A stretch of DNA of 64,000 nucleotides from Lonsdalea iberica (GTDB taxonomy: Bacteria; Pseudomonadota; Gammaproteobacteria; Enterobacterales; Enterobacteriaceae). The stretch covers positions 115,295-179,294 of the forward strand of contig NZ_LUTP01000001.1 in the NCBI RefSeq assembly GCF_002111585.1. Reading direction: 5' to 3'. Made by a program: the position numbers and the translations under genes. Positions 30,841 to 41,542 of this stretch are shown here, one piece after another (the stretch's first letter is position 1; every line of letters starts with the position of its first letter). Below the pieces are notes generated by a model that ran no database searches, was not told the DNA's origin, and saw only the letters and a list, made by a program, of their open reading frames with translations.

Positions 30841-31622
30841 CGTTTGATTTCCACGGCAAAGCGCGGGCTTTCGCCCAGATTATCGGTAATCAATTCCGCC
30901 TGGATTGTGCTAAAAATAGCCCGATCGCTCAATGGATAAATGGGGTCTTTATGCTGACATACAGGGACCCATATTGCGCTTTTCAGGCAGAAAAGAGGGT
31001 AGGCGCCGATAATATTTTTTGCTGACCTGTTCAAAGCTCGTGGGATATTTTCAGACCAAGAGCAATTCTCTTGGAGTTTTAACGTAGTAAAAGTGCTTTT
31101 GGCAGAGAATTCCCCGAACGAGTGCGAGCGTGTGAAGTCAGCGTGATTTGCCTGCCGTAAAGACTGCCATCATGTTGATGCGCCACTACTTAGTGGAGGG
31201 CAAAAACACCTGGGTTTTATCCCTCAAAATTTCGCCGTAAAACGGCTGGTTAAGCGGATAAAAAAAATCTTTCGGCAGGGTTAATGGTAAGAAAAAACGC
31301 GTTAGGAAGGTTTTTCAAGCCGGCGAGGCTGTTTTAACCAAGGGAGATTAGGACGGTTCTCTGGGGGCTAGCGGGCACGGGGTCAGCAGGCCCTGAAACG
31401 TGTAATGACTCAACCCGAAGGGGCAGTCGGCTTGCCGTTATAACTCGGTGCGGCCCCTGCAGGTCAATGGCGATGCCCAATTGGTCTATGCGTGTCATCA
31501 TACTGTGATAAAAGCGGTTGCTGTGTGGAAGGTTATGCGGTTAGATCGAACAGATATCCCTGGTTAGTTTATGGCTATCATTCCATTCATTCTTCATTAT
31601 CTGACTTATTAAGGGGTTACCA
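30841..31622. other. Gene-free region between the leu operon and cra
   Basis: About 780 bp in the place where E. coli carries leuO and ilvIH. I see no frame that resembles LeuO, IlvI or IlvH and no clear remnant of them. It contains a CCAAGAG-CAATT-CTCTTGG hairpin (31056-31074) followed by AGTTTTA, a possible weak terminator or RNA structure, and presumably the cra promoter near its right end. A 55-codon frame on the complement (31334-31501) has no ribosome site or known relative. Confidence 0.6.
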
Positions 31623-32627
31623 GTGAAACTGGATGAAATTGCGCGTCTTGCGGGGGTTTCGCGTACGACGGCCAGTTATGTCATCAACGGAAAGGCGAAA
31701 CAGTATCGCGTGAGCGATAAGACCGTTGAAAAGGTCATGGCTGTGGTTCGCGAACACAATTATCATCCAAACGCCGTGGCTGCTGGGCTGCGTGCCGGGC
31801 GAACGCGTTCTATCGGCCTGGTCATCCCCGATCTGGAAAATACCAGCTATACCCGCATCGCCAATTATCTTGAGCGTCAGGCGCGCCAGCGTGGCTATCA
31901 GCTGCTGATCGCCTGCTCGGAAGATCAGCCCGATAACGAAATGCGCTGTATTGAGCACCTTTTGCAGCGTCAGGTCGATGCCATTATCGTGTCTACGTCA
32001 CTGCCCCCGGAACATCCTTTCTATCAGCGCTGGGTGAAAGATCCTTTGCCGATTATCGCGTTAGATCGCGCCTTGGATCGCGAACACTTTACCAGCGTGG
32101 TGGGTGCGGACAAGGAGGATGCTGAAATGCTGGCGCGGGAGCTGCGTAATATTCCGGCTGAACGGGTGCTTTATCTGGGCGCCTTGCCGGAGTTATCCGT
32201 CAGTTTCCTACGCGAACAAGGTTTTCGGCAGGCCTGGGAGGGCGATCCCCGGGAGGTGGAATATCTCTACGCCAACAGCTACGAACGCAGCGCGGCGGCA
32301 GCGATATTCGCGGACTATTTGCAGCACAACCCGATGCCGCAGGCTTTGTTCACGACCTCTTTCCCTCTATTGCAGGGCGTGATGGACGTCACGTTAAAAC
32401 AGAGCGGACGTTTACCTAATAATCTTGCTATCGCCACGTTTGGCGACAACGAACTGCTGGATTTCCTGGAATGTCAGGTGTTATCCGTCGCGCAGCGTCA
32501 TCGGGAGGTGGCTGAGCGGGTGCTGGAATTGGTTCTGGCGAGCTTGGATGAACCGCGTAGACCGAAAGCGGGCCTTTATCGTATTCGTCGCAGCCTTTAT
32601 CGCCGGGGTTCATTAAGTCGTCGTTAA
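31623..32627 (+). CDS. cra: Catabolite repressor/activator Cra (FruR)
   Basis: LacI-family regulator of carbon flow that responds to fructose phosphates. The 334-residue product begins with the helix-turn-helix ([21 protein letters not shown], residues 3-22) and a hinge, then the periplasmic-binding-protein-like effector domain ([15 protein letters not shown] from about residue 62). Length equals E. coli Cra. The start has GGGG a few bases upstream in TTAAGGGGTTACC. A neighbour of mraZ as in E. coli, although alaE remains lie between. Confidence 0.95.
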   Translation: MKLDEIARLAGVSRTTASYVINGKAKQYRVSDKTVEKVMAVVREHNYHPNAVAAGLRAGRTRSIGLVIPDLENTSYTRIANYLERQARQRGYQLLIACSEDQPDNEMRCIEHLLQRQVDAIIVSTSLPPEHPFYQRWVKDPLPIIALDRALDREHFTSVVGADKEDAEMLARELRNIPAERVLYLGALPELSVSFLREQGFRQAWEGDPREVEYLYANSYERSAAAAIFADYLQHNPMPQALFTTSFPLLQGVMDVTLKQSGRLPNNLAIATFGDNELLDFLECQVLSVAQRHREVAERVLELVLASLDEPRRPKAGLYRIRRSLYRRGSLSRR

Positions 32628-32833
32628 GGCAATAGGGCATTGCCGGGCCGAACTCTTCCCAGCAATGCCTGTATTCAAGCCGTTACCATCGCCGTTTATT
32701 GCACGCCATCTGGATATCTCTGCGAATTTTTACTCAGAGCGTGTTTTTTTCTGGGTCTTCGCCTAAGAAAAGTCCCGTTTTATAAAAAAGGTTTTTTACC
32801 TTTCTATGCCACACCCTAATGGAAAATGAATGG

Positions 32834-33279
32834 CTAGCGGGGCGTCCCTGGCTTCTGACGGATACGCGAAACTGCTGACGACCATATTCCCGAAAATAAC
32901 CTAGGCCAAGCCCATGAACAGCGATATCGCGGTATTACTGCTGACGGCCATCGCGATTCGTTGGCACCAATGATAAGCAAAATAACCCTATATACCGGCG
33001 ACGGGAAACTGACATAGGCAATAAGGTCAGCGGCCTTTTTGTTCTTGCGGTATTGGCGCGCCAGATTCTGAGCGACGTCGACGATGCGATCGCGGTAGAA
33101 CCCATAAGGCCTGGTAATCACAATATTGACCAACATAGAAAGCAGGCGTAAGCAAAGCGACTGCTGGAACGACATGCCTGAAATCAGTATTTCGATGCCA
33201 TACCCGTCACGGAACAGTCAATCGCCATTGTGAAAGTGCCGGCCAGCGTGCTGCCCAGACGTGAGGCGAGGGTGAACAT
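32834..33279 (-). pseudogene. alaE: L-alanine exporter AlaE, degenerate
   Basis: AlaE is a small inner-membrane exporter of L-alanine. Read on the complement from the ATG at 33279, the frame gives MFTLASRLGSTLAGTFTMAI then CSVTGMA. After one missing base (about 33194-33198) the next frame gives [28 protein letters not shown] and [19 protein letters not shown]. After another (about 32952-32958) comes [16 protein letters not shown], and after a third (about 32901-32903) [14 protein letters not shown]. These parallel E. coli AlaE (MSFEQSFYSRLV, WPYGMYRDL, AYVTFQSPVYVAILLVVGA, YGYFLDYCRR, recalled). Three deletions in 450 bp make it a true pseudogene. The exact 3' end is uncertain. Confidence 0.85.
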
Positions 33280-34035
33280 GCCGACCGGCTCCCGTACGTT
33301 GTAGATAAAATAGAATACATTATCTCGATAGTGTTTTGTTTGTTATTTTGCTTTTTCATTAGTCTTAATCACTGGAATGATTTTATTTGTCATTTACTAG
33401 TAGAGAATTATTCTGATTTAAGTGGAAGTGCCGTTGGCATTTTATTATTGTGCTGAAGAGAGAAATATGTTTTTAAAACAACAAATTGTATTGAGTGCGG
33501 GAGAGCGCGATGTGCGGATCGCTATTCGTCTCTCTTTTATATAGAATCCGCCCGGCTTCAGACCCTACAGATTATTATTAGTCAGACATGTCAGAGTGAT
33601 ACTGTAAATATAAACAGTGTTTTTTCGTTGGATAAATTCCTTCGAATCGCTTAAGGCGCCGTTGATAAAATTTTCTTGATGAAAAACATTCTGTTTTTCT
33701 CGGCGTAAAATGAATTCTTACAATTCAAAACCGTATAGGAGATTTAAGACACCCGTCTTTTGACAAAAATAATTGTCAAAAAATACTGATAAATCAGGGT
33801 TTATTGACTAAGTCAGGTTTTGTCAAAAATAAAAAATACGTAACGATATGTGGCTGTGAAAATAATATTGTATAGGTTGTCAAAGCGTATATCTTTCACG
33901 CGCTCGATGAGCCCTGGTTAATTTCTCTTATTTAATCACAGCCTTAATACTCATTATTTTTTACTGGTGTTTTTTTAACAGTTTTCCCCCCGCCAAAAGT
34001 TGCCGAAAATAATACCTGCCCGCCTCCGTACTTGC
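33280..34035. other. AT-rich gene-free region upstream of mraZ
   Basis: About 750 bp, much more AT-rich than the genes around it. No gene or remnant is recognised. Between 33758 and 33884 the motif TTGTCAAA occurs three times direct (about 33773, 33820, 33876) and once inverted (TTTTGACAA at 33758-33766), forming a 9-bp inverted repeat with the first copy. Confidence 0.5.
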
Positions 34036-34065
34036 TTGACAAGGTTTTCCTCCCCTCCGTAAACT
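34036..34065 (+). promoter_or_regulatory. Pmra promoter of the dcw cluster
   Basis: TTGACA (34036-34041) and TAAACT (34060-34065) are separated by 18 bp, and the flanking sequence is like the E. coli Pmra promoter as I recall it. Transcription should start near 34072, next to the MraZ boxes. It drives the long run of genes from mraZ onward. Confidence 0.85.
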
Positions 34066-34073
34066 CTGGAGCG

Positions 34074-34107
34074 TGGGAATTTGTGGGACAAAGTGGTAGA
34101 AAATGGC
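34074..34107 (+). promoter_or_regulatory. MraZ operator repeats
   Basis: TGGGA, TGGGA, TGGTA and TGGCA occur at 34074, 34084, 34094 and 34104, exactly 10 bp apart. TGGGN repeats with 10-bp spacing just downstream of Pmra are the known MraZ binding pattern. The first two copies are perfect and the last two weaker. They imply autoregulation by MraZ. Confidence 0.82.
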
Positions 34108-34127
34108 ATGAAGGGCTAAATACAACC

Positions 34128-34586
34128 ATGTTTCGTGGGGCAAGTCTGGTCAATCTCGACAGTAAAGGACGGCTCGCCGTTCCGACCCGATACCGGGACG
34201 TACTGAACGAGGAAGCGAAGGGGCAAATGGTTTGCACCATTGACCTCCACCAGCCATGCCTACTGCTTTATCTCTTGCCTGAGTGGGAAATCATCGAACA
34301 GAAGCTCTCTCGCCTGTCGAGCATGAATCCCGCCGAACGTCGCGTTCAGCGTTTGCTGCTGGGACACGCCAGTGAGTGCCAAATGGATGGTGCCGGGCGT
34401 TTATTAATCGCGTCCACGCTGCGGCAACATGCAAAGCTTACAAAAGAAGTGATGCTGGTCGGGCAGTTCAACAAGTTTGAACTGTGGGATGAACAGACCT
34501 GGTATCGACAAGTCAAGGAAGACATCGAAGCTGAACAATCGACTCAGGAACCGCTATCTGATCGATTGCAGGACTTATCTCTATAG
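34128..34586 (+). CDS. mraZ: Transcriptional regulator MraZ
   Basis: DNA-binding ring protein with two SpoVT/AbrB-like folds that represses the dcw promoter. The start is set at 34128 ([16 protein letters not shown]), the standard family N-terminus, giving 152 residues. Longer in-frame starts at 34032 and in between would run across the promoter and operator. Each half keeps a DxxGRL/I-type motif (LDSKGRL near 10; MDGAGRLLI near 91). First gene of the cluster, 2 bp before rsmH. Confidence 0.95.
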   Translation: MFRGASLVNLDSKGRLAVPTRYRDVLNEEAKGQMVCTIDLHQPCLLLYLLPEWEIIEQKLSRLSSMNPAERRVQRLLLGHASECQMDGAGRLLIASTLRQHAKLTKEVMLVGQFNKFELWDEQTWYRQVKEDIEAEQSTQEPLSDRLQDLSL

Positions 34587-34588
34587 TC

Positions 34589-35530
34589 ATGACAGAAACT
34601 CTTAAACATACGACCGTGCTGTTGGATGAGGCCGTCAACGGCCTGAACATTCGCGGCGACGGTATTTACATTGACGGTACGTTTGGCCGCGGCGGTCACT
34701 CCCGTCTGATTCTGTCCCATTTGGGGCCGAAGGGTCGCCTGCTGGCAATCGATCGCGATCCTCAAGCAATCGCCGCCGCCAGCGAGATTGACGATACGCG
34801 CTTTTCCATTATTCACGGCCCTTTTTCTTCAATCGCTGAATACGTCGAAGAACGCGGACTGAAGGGGAAAATCAACGGCGTACTACTGGATCTTGGCGTT
34901 TCCTCGCCGCAGCTTGACGATCCGGAGCGCGGTTTTTCCTTCATGCGCGACGGCCCGCTCGACATGCGTATGGATCCCACTCGCGGTGTTTCTGCTGCCG
35001 AGTGGCTGATGAAAGCGGAAGCGGAAGATATCGCCTGGGTGCTCAAAACCTTTGGCGAAGAGCGTTTTGCTCGCCGTATTGCGCGCGCCATTGTTGAGCG
35101 CAATCAGACCGAACCAATGACGCGTACGAAAGAGCTGGCCGAGCTGATTGCCGCCGCCAGTCCGATTCGTGAAAAGCACAAACACCCGGCAACGCGCTCT
35201 TTCCAGGCCATCCGTATCTATATCAACAGCGAACTCGAAGAGATTGAACGCGCGCTCGACGGCGCGTTGGATGTGCTGGCTCCTGAAGGCCGTCTGTCTG
35301 TGATCAGCTTCCATTCCCTGGAAGACCGCATTGTGAAGCGTTTTATCCGCCACAACAGCCGTGGGCCGCAGGTGCCAGCCGGTTTGCCGTTGACGGAAGA
35401 ACAGCTTCGCGAGCAGGGGGGAAGAACCCTGAAAATCGCAGGAAAAATGAAGCCGTCCGACGCTGAAGTCGCGGAGAACCCGCGCGCGCGCAGCTCCGTA
35501 CTGCGTTTCGCGGAGAGACTGTCTTCATGA
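34589..35530 (+). CDS. rsmH: 16S rRNA m4C1402 methyltransferase RsmH (MraW)
   Basis: SAM-dependent methyltransferase that modifies C1402 in the ribosomal P site. The 313 residues have the SAM-binding [10 protein letters not shown] near residue 30, [10 protein letters not shown] near residue 103 and the family motif [11 protein letters not shown] near residue 205. Start follows mraZ by 2 bp; the end overlaps ftsL by 4 bases. Confidence 0.96.
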   Translation: MTETLKHTTVLLDEAVNGLNIRGDGIYIDGTFGRGGHSRLILSHLGPKGRLLAIDRDPQAIAAASEIDDTRFSIIHGPFSSIAEYVEERGLKGKINGVLLDLGVSSPQLDDPERGFSFMRDGPLDMRMDPTRGVSAAEWLMKAEAEDIAWVLKTFGEERFARRIARAIVERNQTEPMTRTKELAELIAAASPIREKHKHPATRSFQAIRIYINSELEEIERALDGALDVLAPEGRLSVISFHSLEDRIVKRFIRHNSRGPQVPAGLPLTEEQLREQGGRTLKIAGKMKPSDAEVAENPRARSSVLRFAERLSS

Positions 35531-35847
35531 TCGGGCACGAGCGTCACTCGCTTGCTGGCGTCATCGCAGAAGATTTGCTGCGGCACGGCAAACTGCCGCT
35601 GCTGCTGCTGGTCGCTGTTTTGATTTCGGCCGTATTGGTGGTGACGACGGCGCATCGCACTCGTCTACTGACCGCGGAGCGCGAGCGCCTGCTGCTGGAG
35701 CGTGATGCGCTGGATATCGAATGGCGCAACCTGATTCTGGAAGAGAATGCGTTGGGCGACCACAGCCGTGTCGAGCAGAACGCGATAGAAAAACTCTACA
35801 TGGGGCACGTCGATCCTTCGCAGGAAAATATTGTGGTTAAACAATGA
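35527..35847 (+). CDS. ftsL: Cell division protein FtsL
   Basis: Bitopic divisome protein that forms the FtsQLB complex and activates FtsWI. The 106 residues have a short cytoplasmic part, one membrane helix (about 24-42) and a periplasmic coiled coil with the conserved [20 protein letters not shown] stretch, ending [11 protein letters not shown]. It is about 15 residues shorter at the N-terminus than the E. coli form. It overlaps rsmH by 4 bases (ATGA). Confidence 0.94.
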   Translation: MIGHERHSLAGVIAEDLLRHGKLPLLLLVAVLISAVLVVTTAHRTRLLTAERERLLLERDALDIEWRNLILEENALGDHSRVEQNAIEKLYMGHVDPSQENIVVKQ

Positions 35848-37633
35848 ACTGACAGGTTATTACTCAATAAATGAAACCCGCACGCACCGGAAGGTGAAAC
35901 GTCAGGAAGAACATGCCAGCTTCGTCAGCTGGCGTTTTGCGCTGCTTTGCGGGGGGATTCTGATCTGTCTGGTCGGCCTGATGCTGCGCACCGCCTATCT
36001 CCAGGTCATTGCGCCGGATAAGCTGGTGCGCGAAGGCGACATGCGCTCTCTGCGTGTGCAGGAAGTGCCCACCGCGCGCGGGATGATTAGCGATCGCGCA
36101 GGTCGTCCGCTGGCGGTGAGCGTCCCCGTAAACGCCATCTGGGCGGATCCCAAGGAAGTGAACGACCACGGCGGCATCACGCTTGATTCGCGCTGGAAAG
36201 CGCTGGCCGATGCGTTGGAAATGCCGCTCGATCAAATTTCCACCAAGGTCAACGCCAATCCTAACGGCCGCTTTGTTTATCTGGCGCGTCAGATAAACCC
36301 CGCCATCGGCGAATACATTCATAAACTAAAACTGCCGGGCATCAATCTGCGTCAGGAGTCACGTCGCTACTACCCGTCAGGACCGGTGACCTCCCATCTC
36401 ATCGGCTTCACTAACATCGACGGACAAGGAATCGAAGGGGTCGAGAAGAGCTTCGACCGCTGGCTGACTGGTCAACCGGGCGAGCGTACTGTGCGTAAAG
36501 ACCGGTTTGGGCGCGTTATCGAGGATATCTCTTCCGTCGATAGTCAGGCCGCGCACAACCTGATGCTGAGCATCGACGAGCGCCTGCAGGCCCTCGTTTA
36601 CCGCGAGTTGAATAACGCAGTCGCCTTTAACAAGGCGGAGTCCGGTACCGCCGTGTTGGTCGACGTGAACACCGGCGAAGTGCTGGCGATGGCCAATAGC
36701 CCGTCTTACAACCCGAACAACCTCTCCGGCACTTCCAACGATGTCATCCGTAACCGCGCCATCACCGATATTTTCGAGCCGGGGTCTACTGTTAAGCCCA
36801 TGGTGGTCATGTCCGCGCTACAGCGCAACGTGGTGAAAGAAAATAGCGTCCTGAATACGCTGCCTTATTACATCAACGGACACGAAATCAAAGACGTGGC
36901 GCGTTACAACGAACTGACGTTGACGGGCGTGCTGCAAAAATCGAGTAACGTCGGCGTATCCCGACTGTCGCTGGCGATGCCCTCTTCTGTGTTAGTGGAT
37001 ACTTACTCTCGGTTTGGCTTGGGTAAACCCACCAATATCGGGTTGGTCGGTGAAAGCTCAGGGCTATTTCCACATCGCCAGCGCTGGGCGGATATCGAAC
37101 GCGCCACCTTCTCATTCGGCTACGGTCTGATGGTCACGCCGCTGCAACTGGCGAGGATGTACGCCACTATCGGCAGCTTTGGCATCTATCGTCCTCTTTC
37201 CATTACCAAAGTCGACCCGCCGGTGCCGGGAGAACGTATCTTTCCTGACAACATCGTACGCACCGTGGTGCACATGATGGAAAGCGTCGCGCTGCCGGGC
37301 GGCGGCGGTTCAAAGGCGGCGATTAAAGGTTACCGCATCGCGATCAAGACCGGTACGGCGAAAAAAGTCGGTCCGGACGGCAAGTACGTCAACAAATACA
37401 TCGCTTACACCGCCGGTGTTGCCCCGGCCAGTAATCCCCGCTTTGCGCTGGTCGTGGTCATCAATGACCCGCAGGCCGGGAAATACTACGGCGGTGCGGT
37501 CTCCGCGCCGGTATTCGGCGCCATCATGGGTGGGGTGCTTCGCACCATGAACATCGAGCCGGATGCCCTGGCGACGGGGGAGAAAAATGAATTCGTTATT
37601 AACCGAAAAGAGGGCTCAGGTGACAGATCGTAA
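35831..37633 (+). CDS. ftsI: Septal peptidoglycan transpeptidase FtsI (PBP3), start region irregular
   Basis: Cross-links septal peptidoglycan as partner of FtsW. Membrane helix at about 34-54, then the active-site motifs GSTVKP (serine near 319), KSSNVG and KTGTAKK. The start is a problem. The ATG at 35871 encodes the expected MKPARTG, but that frame stops at 35895, as if one base were missing near 35889-35892. The body frame is open back to a TTG at 35831 inside ftsL, which has AGGA 5 bases upstream and gives 600 residues with an atypical first 21. A GTG at 35894 is another option. The gene is essential, so a sequencing deletion is likely. Confidence 0.9.
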   Translation: MWLNNELTGYYSINETRTHRKVKRQEEHASFVSWRFALLCGGILICLVGLMLRTAYLQVIAPDKLVREGDMRSLRVQEVPTARGMISDRAGRPLAVSVPVNAIWADPKEVNDHGGITLDSRWKALADALEMPLDQISTKVNANPNGRFVYLARQINPAIGEYIHKLKLPGINLRQESRRYYPSGPVTSHLIGFTNIDGQGIEGVEKSFDRWLTGQPGERTVRKDRFGRVIEDISSVDSQAAHNLMLSIDERLQALVYRELNNAVAFNKAESGTAVLVDVNTGEVLAMANSPSYNPNNLSGTSNDVIRNRAITDIFEPGSTVKPMVVMSALQRNVVKENSVLNTLPYYINGHEIKDVARYNELTLTGVLQKSSNVGVSRLSLAMPSSVLVDTYSRFGLGKPTNIGLVGESSGLFPHRQRWADIERATFSFGYGLMVTPLQLARMYATIGSFGIYRPLSITKVDPPVPGERIFPDNIVRTVVHMMESVALPGGGGSKAAIKGYRIAIKTGTAKKVGPDGKYVNKYIAYTAGVAPASNPRFALVVVINDPQAGKYYGGAVSAPVFGAIMGGVLRTMNIEPDALATGEKNEFVINRKEGSGDRS

Positions 37634-39104
37634 TTTGCACGATTTGCTGGCGCCGTGGGTTGCCAACGCTCCCGAGCGCGCGCTGCGGGAGATGACGCTG
37701 GACAGTCGCATTGCCGCTGCGGGAGACGTCTTTGTCGCCATCGTAGGACACCAGACCGACGGGCGACGCTATATTGCTCAGGCCATCGCTCAAGGCGTGG
37801 CTGCGGTGATCGCCCAGGCGGATGAGGAAAATCCGGAGGGCACCGTGTGTGAAAAGCACGGCGTACCGGTGATTTATCTGGATGAACTTAATCAGCGTCT
37901 TTCTGCGCTGGCGGGACGATTCTACCACCAGCCAGCGGAAAGACTTTGCCTGGTCGGCGTGACCGGCACCAACGGAAAAACGACGACCAGCCAGCTGTTA
38001 GCGCAGTGGAGTCAGGCGCTGGGGGAAACCAGCGCGGTGATGGGGACTATCGGCAACGGCTTACTGGGACGAGAAGCCCCGGCGGAAAACACCACGGGAT
38101 CGGCCATCGGCGTACAACAAACGCTCAGCCAATTGGCTGATGCAGGCGCAACGTTTGCCGCGATGGAAGTCTCTTCCCACGGCCTAGTTCAGCATCGCGT
38201 TGCCGCGCTGCCCTTCGCCGCCGCCGTGTTTACCAACTTGAGCCGCGATCATCTCGACTATCACGGCGACATGGCGCATTACGAAGAAGCCAAATGGGCG
38301 CTCTTCGCGGAACATCAGGTCGCTGAAGCTATCATCAACGCGGACGACGAAGTGGGCCGACGCTGGTTGAGCCAGCTTCCCGATGCGGTGGCCGTGACGC
38401 TGGGATCATCGCGTCCAGAGAGCCGCAGCCGCTGGCTGCAGGCGAAAAGCGTGGCGTATCACGACAGCGGTTTTACCGCGCAGGTGGATTCCAGCTGGGG
38501 ACAAACCACGATTCACAGTCGCCTGATGGGCGAGTTTAACGTCAGCAATATGATGCTGGCGCTGGCGACGCTGCTGGCGCTGGGCTACCCGCTGGAACAG
38601 TTGGCCGAAACGTCCGCGGCGATCCAGCCGGTGTGCGGCAGGATGGAAGTCTTCCACGCTGAAGGCAAACCGACCGTAGTGGTGGATTATGCGCACACGC
38701 CCGATGCGCTGGAAAAGGCGCTGGAGGCCGCGAGACTACACTGTCAGGGGCAGCTCTGGTGCGTGTTCGGCTGCGGCGGCGATCGTGACAAAGGTAAGCG
38801 CCCACTTATGGGCGCGGTAGCGGAACAGCTGGCCGACCGGGTCATCGTGACGGACGACAATCCGCGCAGCGAAGCGCCGCAGGCTATCGTCAAAGACATC
38901 CTAAGCGGCCTGATGGACGCCGGCCGTGTTCAAGCGATTGAAGGTCGGGCGGCGGCGGTCAGCAGCGCGGTGATGCACGCCGGGCCGGATGACGTGGTGC
39001 TGGTGGCCGGTAAAGGTCACGAAGATTATCAGATCGTGGGCCATCAACGGTTGGATTACTCCGACCGTATGACGGTCGCGCGTCTGTTGGGAGTGGTGGC
39101 ATGA
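37620..39104 (+). CDS. murE: UDP-MurNAc-tripeptide (meso-DAP adding) ligase MurE
   Basis: Adds meso-diaminopimelate to UDP-MurNAc-L-Ala-D-Glu in the cytoplasm. The P-loop is [11 protein letters not shown], and the DNPR motif (TDDNPRSE) marks meso-DAP specificity. I choose the GTG at 37620 ([13 protein letters not shown]), matching the E. coli N-terminus and overlapping the ftsI end by 14 bases, with GAGGG upstream; 494 residues. The ATG at 37587 has its own GGGGGAG site and would add 11 residues. Confidence 0.94.
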   Translation: MTDRNLHDLLAPWVANAPERALREMTLDSRIAAAGDVFVAIVGHQTDGRRYIAQAIAQGVAAVIAQADEENPEGTVCEKHGVPVIYLDELNQRLSALAGRFYHQPAERLCLVGVTGTNGKTTTSQLLAQWSQALGETSAVMGTIGNGLLGREAPAENTTGSAIGVQQTLSQLADAGATFAAMEVSSHGLVQHRVAALPFAAAVFTNLSRDHLDYHGDMAHYEEAKWALFAEHQVAEAIINADDEVGRRWLSQLPDAVAVTLGSSRPESRSRWLQAKSVAYHDSGFTAQVDSSWGQTTIHSRLMGEFNVSNMMLALATLLALGYPLEQLAETSAAIQPVCGRMEVFHAEGKPTVVVDYAHTPDALEKALEAARLHCQGQLWCVFGCGGDRDKGKRPLMGAVAEQLADRVIVTDDNPRSEAPQAIVKDILSGLMDAGRVQAIEGRAAAVSSAVMHAGPDDVVLVAGKGHEDYQIVGHQRLDYSDRMTVARLLGVVA

Positions 39105-40462
39105 TTCGCGTAACGCTGAGCCAATTGGCGAACGTCTTGGACGCCCGTCTGGAAGGGGGCGATCAGACGATCGACGCCGTCTCGACGGACACTCGTCATT
39201 TGACGGAAGGCTGCCTGTTTGTGGCGTTGCAGGGGGAGAAATTTGATGCCCACGACTACGCCGAGAATGCGATCAGCCAGGGCGCGGCAGCACTGTTGGT
39301 GAGTAAGCGCTTACCTGTTTCGGTGCCGCAACTCGTCGTGAAAGATACGCGGCTGGCGTTGGGCGCGCTGGCTGCCTGGGTTCGGCAGCAATCATCGGCT
39401 CGCGTTGTCGCTTTGACCGGTTCGTCCGGCAAGACGTCGGTCAAAGAGATGACCGCGGCCATATTGCGGCAGTGCGGCAACGTTCTTTATACCGCCGGGA
39501 ATCTGAACAACGACATCGGCGTGCCGCTGACGCTGCTGCGACTGACGCCGGAACATGATTTCGCCGTCATTGAGCTGGGCGCGAACCACATCGGCGAGAT
39601 TGCCTATACCGCCGATCTCACGCGGCCGGAAACGGCACTGGTCAACAATATTGCGGCAGCGCACTTGGAAGGGTTCGGGTCGCTGGCCGGTGTTGCGCAG
39701 GCCAAAGGCGAGATCTTCAACGGTCTTCCCGCCGACGGCGTCGCCATTCTGAACGCTGATAGTAATGACTGGCCGCACTGGCGAACGACGCTGACGCAGA
39801 AAACCGTCTGGCGCTTTTCGCCGGAAGCCGCTGAGGGCGTGGACTTCTACGCCAGCGACGTCGTTGTGACGGCGCAGGGCACGACGTTCACCTTGCACAG
39901 CCCGTTTGGCAAGGTTGCGGCGATGCTGCCGTTGCCGGGAAAACACAATGTCGCTAACGCGCTGGCGGCCGCGGCGCTAGCGATGTCCGTCGGTGCATCG
40001 CTTGAGGACGTGACGTCCGGACTGGCGCAGCTTGAGGCGGTGCCGGGACGCTTGTTCCCGCTCTCACTGGGCGGCGAGCAGCGGGTGCTGGACGACAGCT
40101 ATAACGCTAATGTCGGTTCCCTAACGGCGGCAGTTCAGGTACTGGCGGATATGCCGGGGTATCGAGTACTGGTCGTCGGTGACATGGCGGAATTGGGGCG
40201 GGAAGCCGAAGCGTGCCACCGTCAGGTCGGCGAGGCCGCGCGGATCGCCGGTATCGACCGTGTGCTGAGCGTCGGCACGTTGAGCGAATGGATTAGCCAA
40301 GCCAGCGGTCAGGGCGAACATTTTCAGGATAAAGCCGCGGTGGTCGCCCGTCTTCGGGCGCTATTGGCGGAACACACAGTGATTACCATTTTAATAAAAG
40401 GCTCACGCAGCGCTGCGATGGAGCAGGTAGTACGGGCATTACAGGAGAAGGCAACATGTTAG
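39101..40462 (+). CDS. murF: UDP-MurNAc-tripeptide:D-Ala-D-Ala ligase MurF
   Basis: Completes the UDP-MurNAc-pentapeptide by adding D-Ala-D-Ala. The 453 residues show the N-terminal Mur domain with [10 protein letters not shown] near residue 29, the ATP loop [13 protein letters not shown] near 105, and the central [10 protein letters not shown] motif near 332. It overlaps murE by 4 bases and mraY by 7 bases. Confidence 0.96.
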   Translation: MIRVTLSQLANVLDARLEGGDQTIDAVSTDTRHLTEGCLFVALQGEKFDAHDYAENAISQGAAALLVSKRLPVSVPQLVVKDTRLALGALAAWVRQQSSARVVALTGSSGKTSVKEMTAAILRQCGNVLYTAGNLNNDIGVPLTLLRLTPEHDFAVIELGANHIGEIAYTADLTRPETALVNNIAAAHLEGFGSLAGVAQAKGEIFNGLPADGVAILNADSNDWPHWRTTLTQKTVWRFSPEAAEGVDFYASDVVVTAQGTTFTLHSPFGKVAAMLPLPGKHNVANALAAAALAMSVGASLEDVTSGLAQLEAVPGRLFPLSLGGEQRVLDDSYNANVGSLTAAVQVLADMPGYRVLVVGDMAELGREAEACHRQVGEAARIAGIDRVLSVGTLSEWISQASGQGEHFQDKAAVVARLRALLAEHTVITILIKGSRSAAMEQVVRALQEKATC

Positions 40463-41538
40463 TGTGGCTGGCCGAACAACTGGTCAAATTTTATTCCGGC
40501 TTCAACGTCTTTTCCTATTTGACGTTTCGAGCCATCGTCAGCCTGCTGACTGCATTGGTGATTTCGCTCTGGATGGGGCCTCATTTGATCGCCTGGCTCC
40601 AGCGTTTACAGATTGGACAGGTCGTTCGTAGCGAAGGGCCGGAGTCGCACTTCAGCAAACGCGGTACGCCGACGATGGGCGGCGTGATGATACTGGCGTC
40701 GATCACGATCTCTGTTTTGCTGTGGGTCAACCTGTCTAACCCTTACGTCTGGTGCGTGCTGCTGGTACTGCTGGGGTACGGCATCGTCGGATTCGTGGAC
40801 GACTACCGCAAGGTTGTACGTAAAGACACTAAGGGGCTGATCGCACGCTGGAAGTATTTCTGGCAGTCGCTGTTGGCGCTGATCGTTGCTTTTTCCATGT
40901 ATGCCATCGGCAAAGATACGCCGGCGACGCAGCTGGTGGTGCCGTTCTTTAAAGACATCATGCCGCAATTGGGGTTGATGTACGTGGTTTTGGCTTACTT
41001 CGTCATTGTCGGCACCAGCAACGCCGTCAACCTGACCGATGGTCTGGACGGCTTGGCGATTATGCCGACGGTGTTTGTCGCCGCGGGCTTCGGGCTGGTG
41101 GCGTGGGCGACCGGGAACATGAACTTCGCCAACTATCTGCATATTCCGTACATCCGTCATGCCAGCGAACTGGTGGTGGTGTGCACGGCGATAGTCGGTG
41201 CGGGACTCGGGTTTCTGTGGTTCAACACCTATCCGGCGCAGGTCTTCATGGGCGACGTCGGTTCGCTGGCGCTGGGCGGCGCGCTCGGGACGATAGCCGT
41301 GTTGCTGCGTCAGGAATTTTTACTGGTGATCATGGGGGGCGTGTTCGTGGTCGAAACGCTGTCGGTGATCCTGCAGGTTGGCTCCTTTAAGCTGCGCGGC
41401 CAGCGGATTTTCCGCATGGCGCCGATACATCACCACTATGAGCTTAAAGGGTGGCCGGAACCGCGCGTGATTGTGCGGTTCTGGATTATTTCTCTGATGC
41501 TGGTGCTCATTGGACTGGTCACACTGAAGGTACGGTAA
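40456..41538 (+). CDS. mraY: Phospho-MurNAc-pentapeptide transferase MraY
   Basis: Integral membrane enzyme that moves phospho-MurNAc-pentapeptide onto undecaprenyl phosphate, making lipid I. The 360 residues with about ten membrane segments keep the catalytic [17 protein letters not shown] near residue 112, [13 protein letters not shown] near 191-203 and the HHHYE motif near 324. Starts inside the end of murF. Confidence 0.97.
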   Translation: MLVWLAEQLVKFYSGFNVFSYLTFRAIVSLLTALVISLWMGPHLIAWLQRLQIGQVVRSEGPESHFSKRGTPTMGGVMILASITISVLLWVNLSNPYVWCVLLVLLGYGIVGFVDDYRKVVRKDTKGLIARWKYFWQSLLALIVAFSMYAIGKDTPATQLVVPFFKDIMPQLGLMYVVLAYFVIVGTSNAVNLTDGLDGLAIMPTVFVAAGFGLVAWATGNMNFANYLHIPYIRHASELVVVCTAIVGAGLGFLWFNTYPAQVFMGDVGSLALGGALGTIAVLLRQEFLLVIMGGVFVVETLSVILQVGSFKLRGQRIFRMAPIHHHYELKGWPEPRVIVRFWIISLMLVLIGLVTLKVR

Positions 41539-41542
41539 CGAC

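Noticed and set aside
30759..31025. 88-codon frame on the + strand over the leu promoter and leuL
   Set aside because: It overlaps the leader peptide in antisense and shows no similarity to LeuO; probably chance in AT-rich DNA.
31056..31074. CCAAGAG-CAATT-CTCTTGG hairpin followed by AGTTTTA as a terminator
   Set aside because: The stem is only 7 bp and no gene ends nearby; kept only as a note within the gap entry.
31334..31501. 55-codon frame on the complement in the leu-cra gap
   Set aside because: Starts ATGATG but has no ribosome site, no recognised relative and no context; not supported as a gene.
32636..32669. GGCATTGC...GCAATGCC inverted repeat after cra as a terminator
   Set aside because: The arms are far apart (18 bases) and no T run follows.
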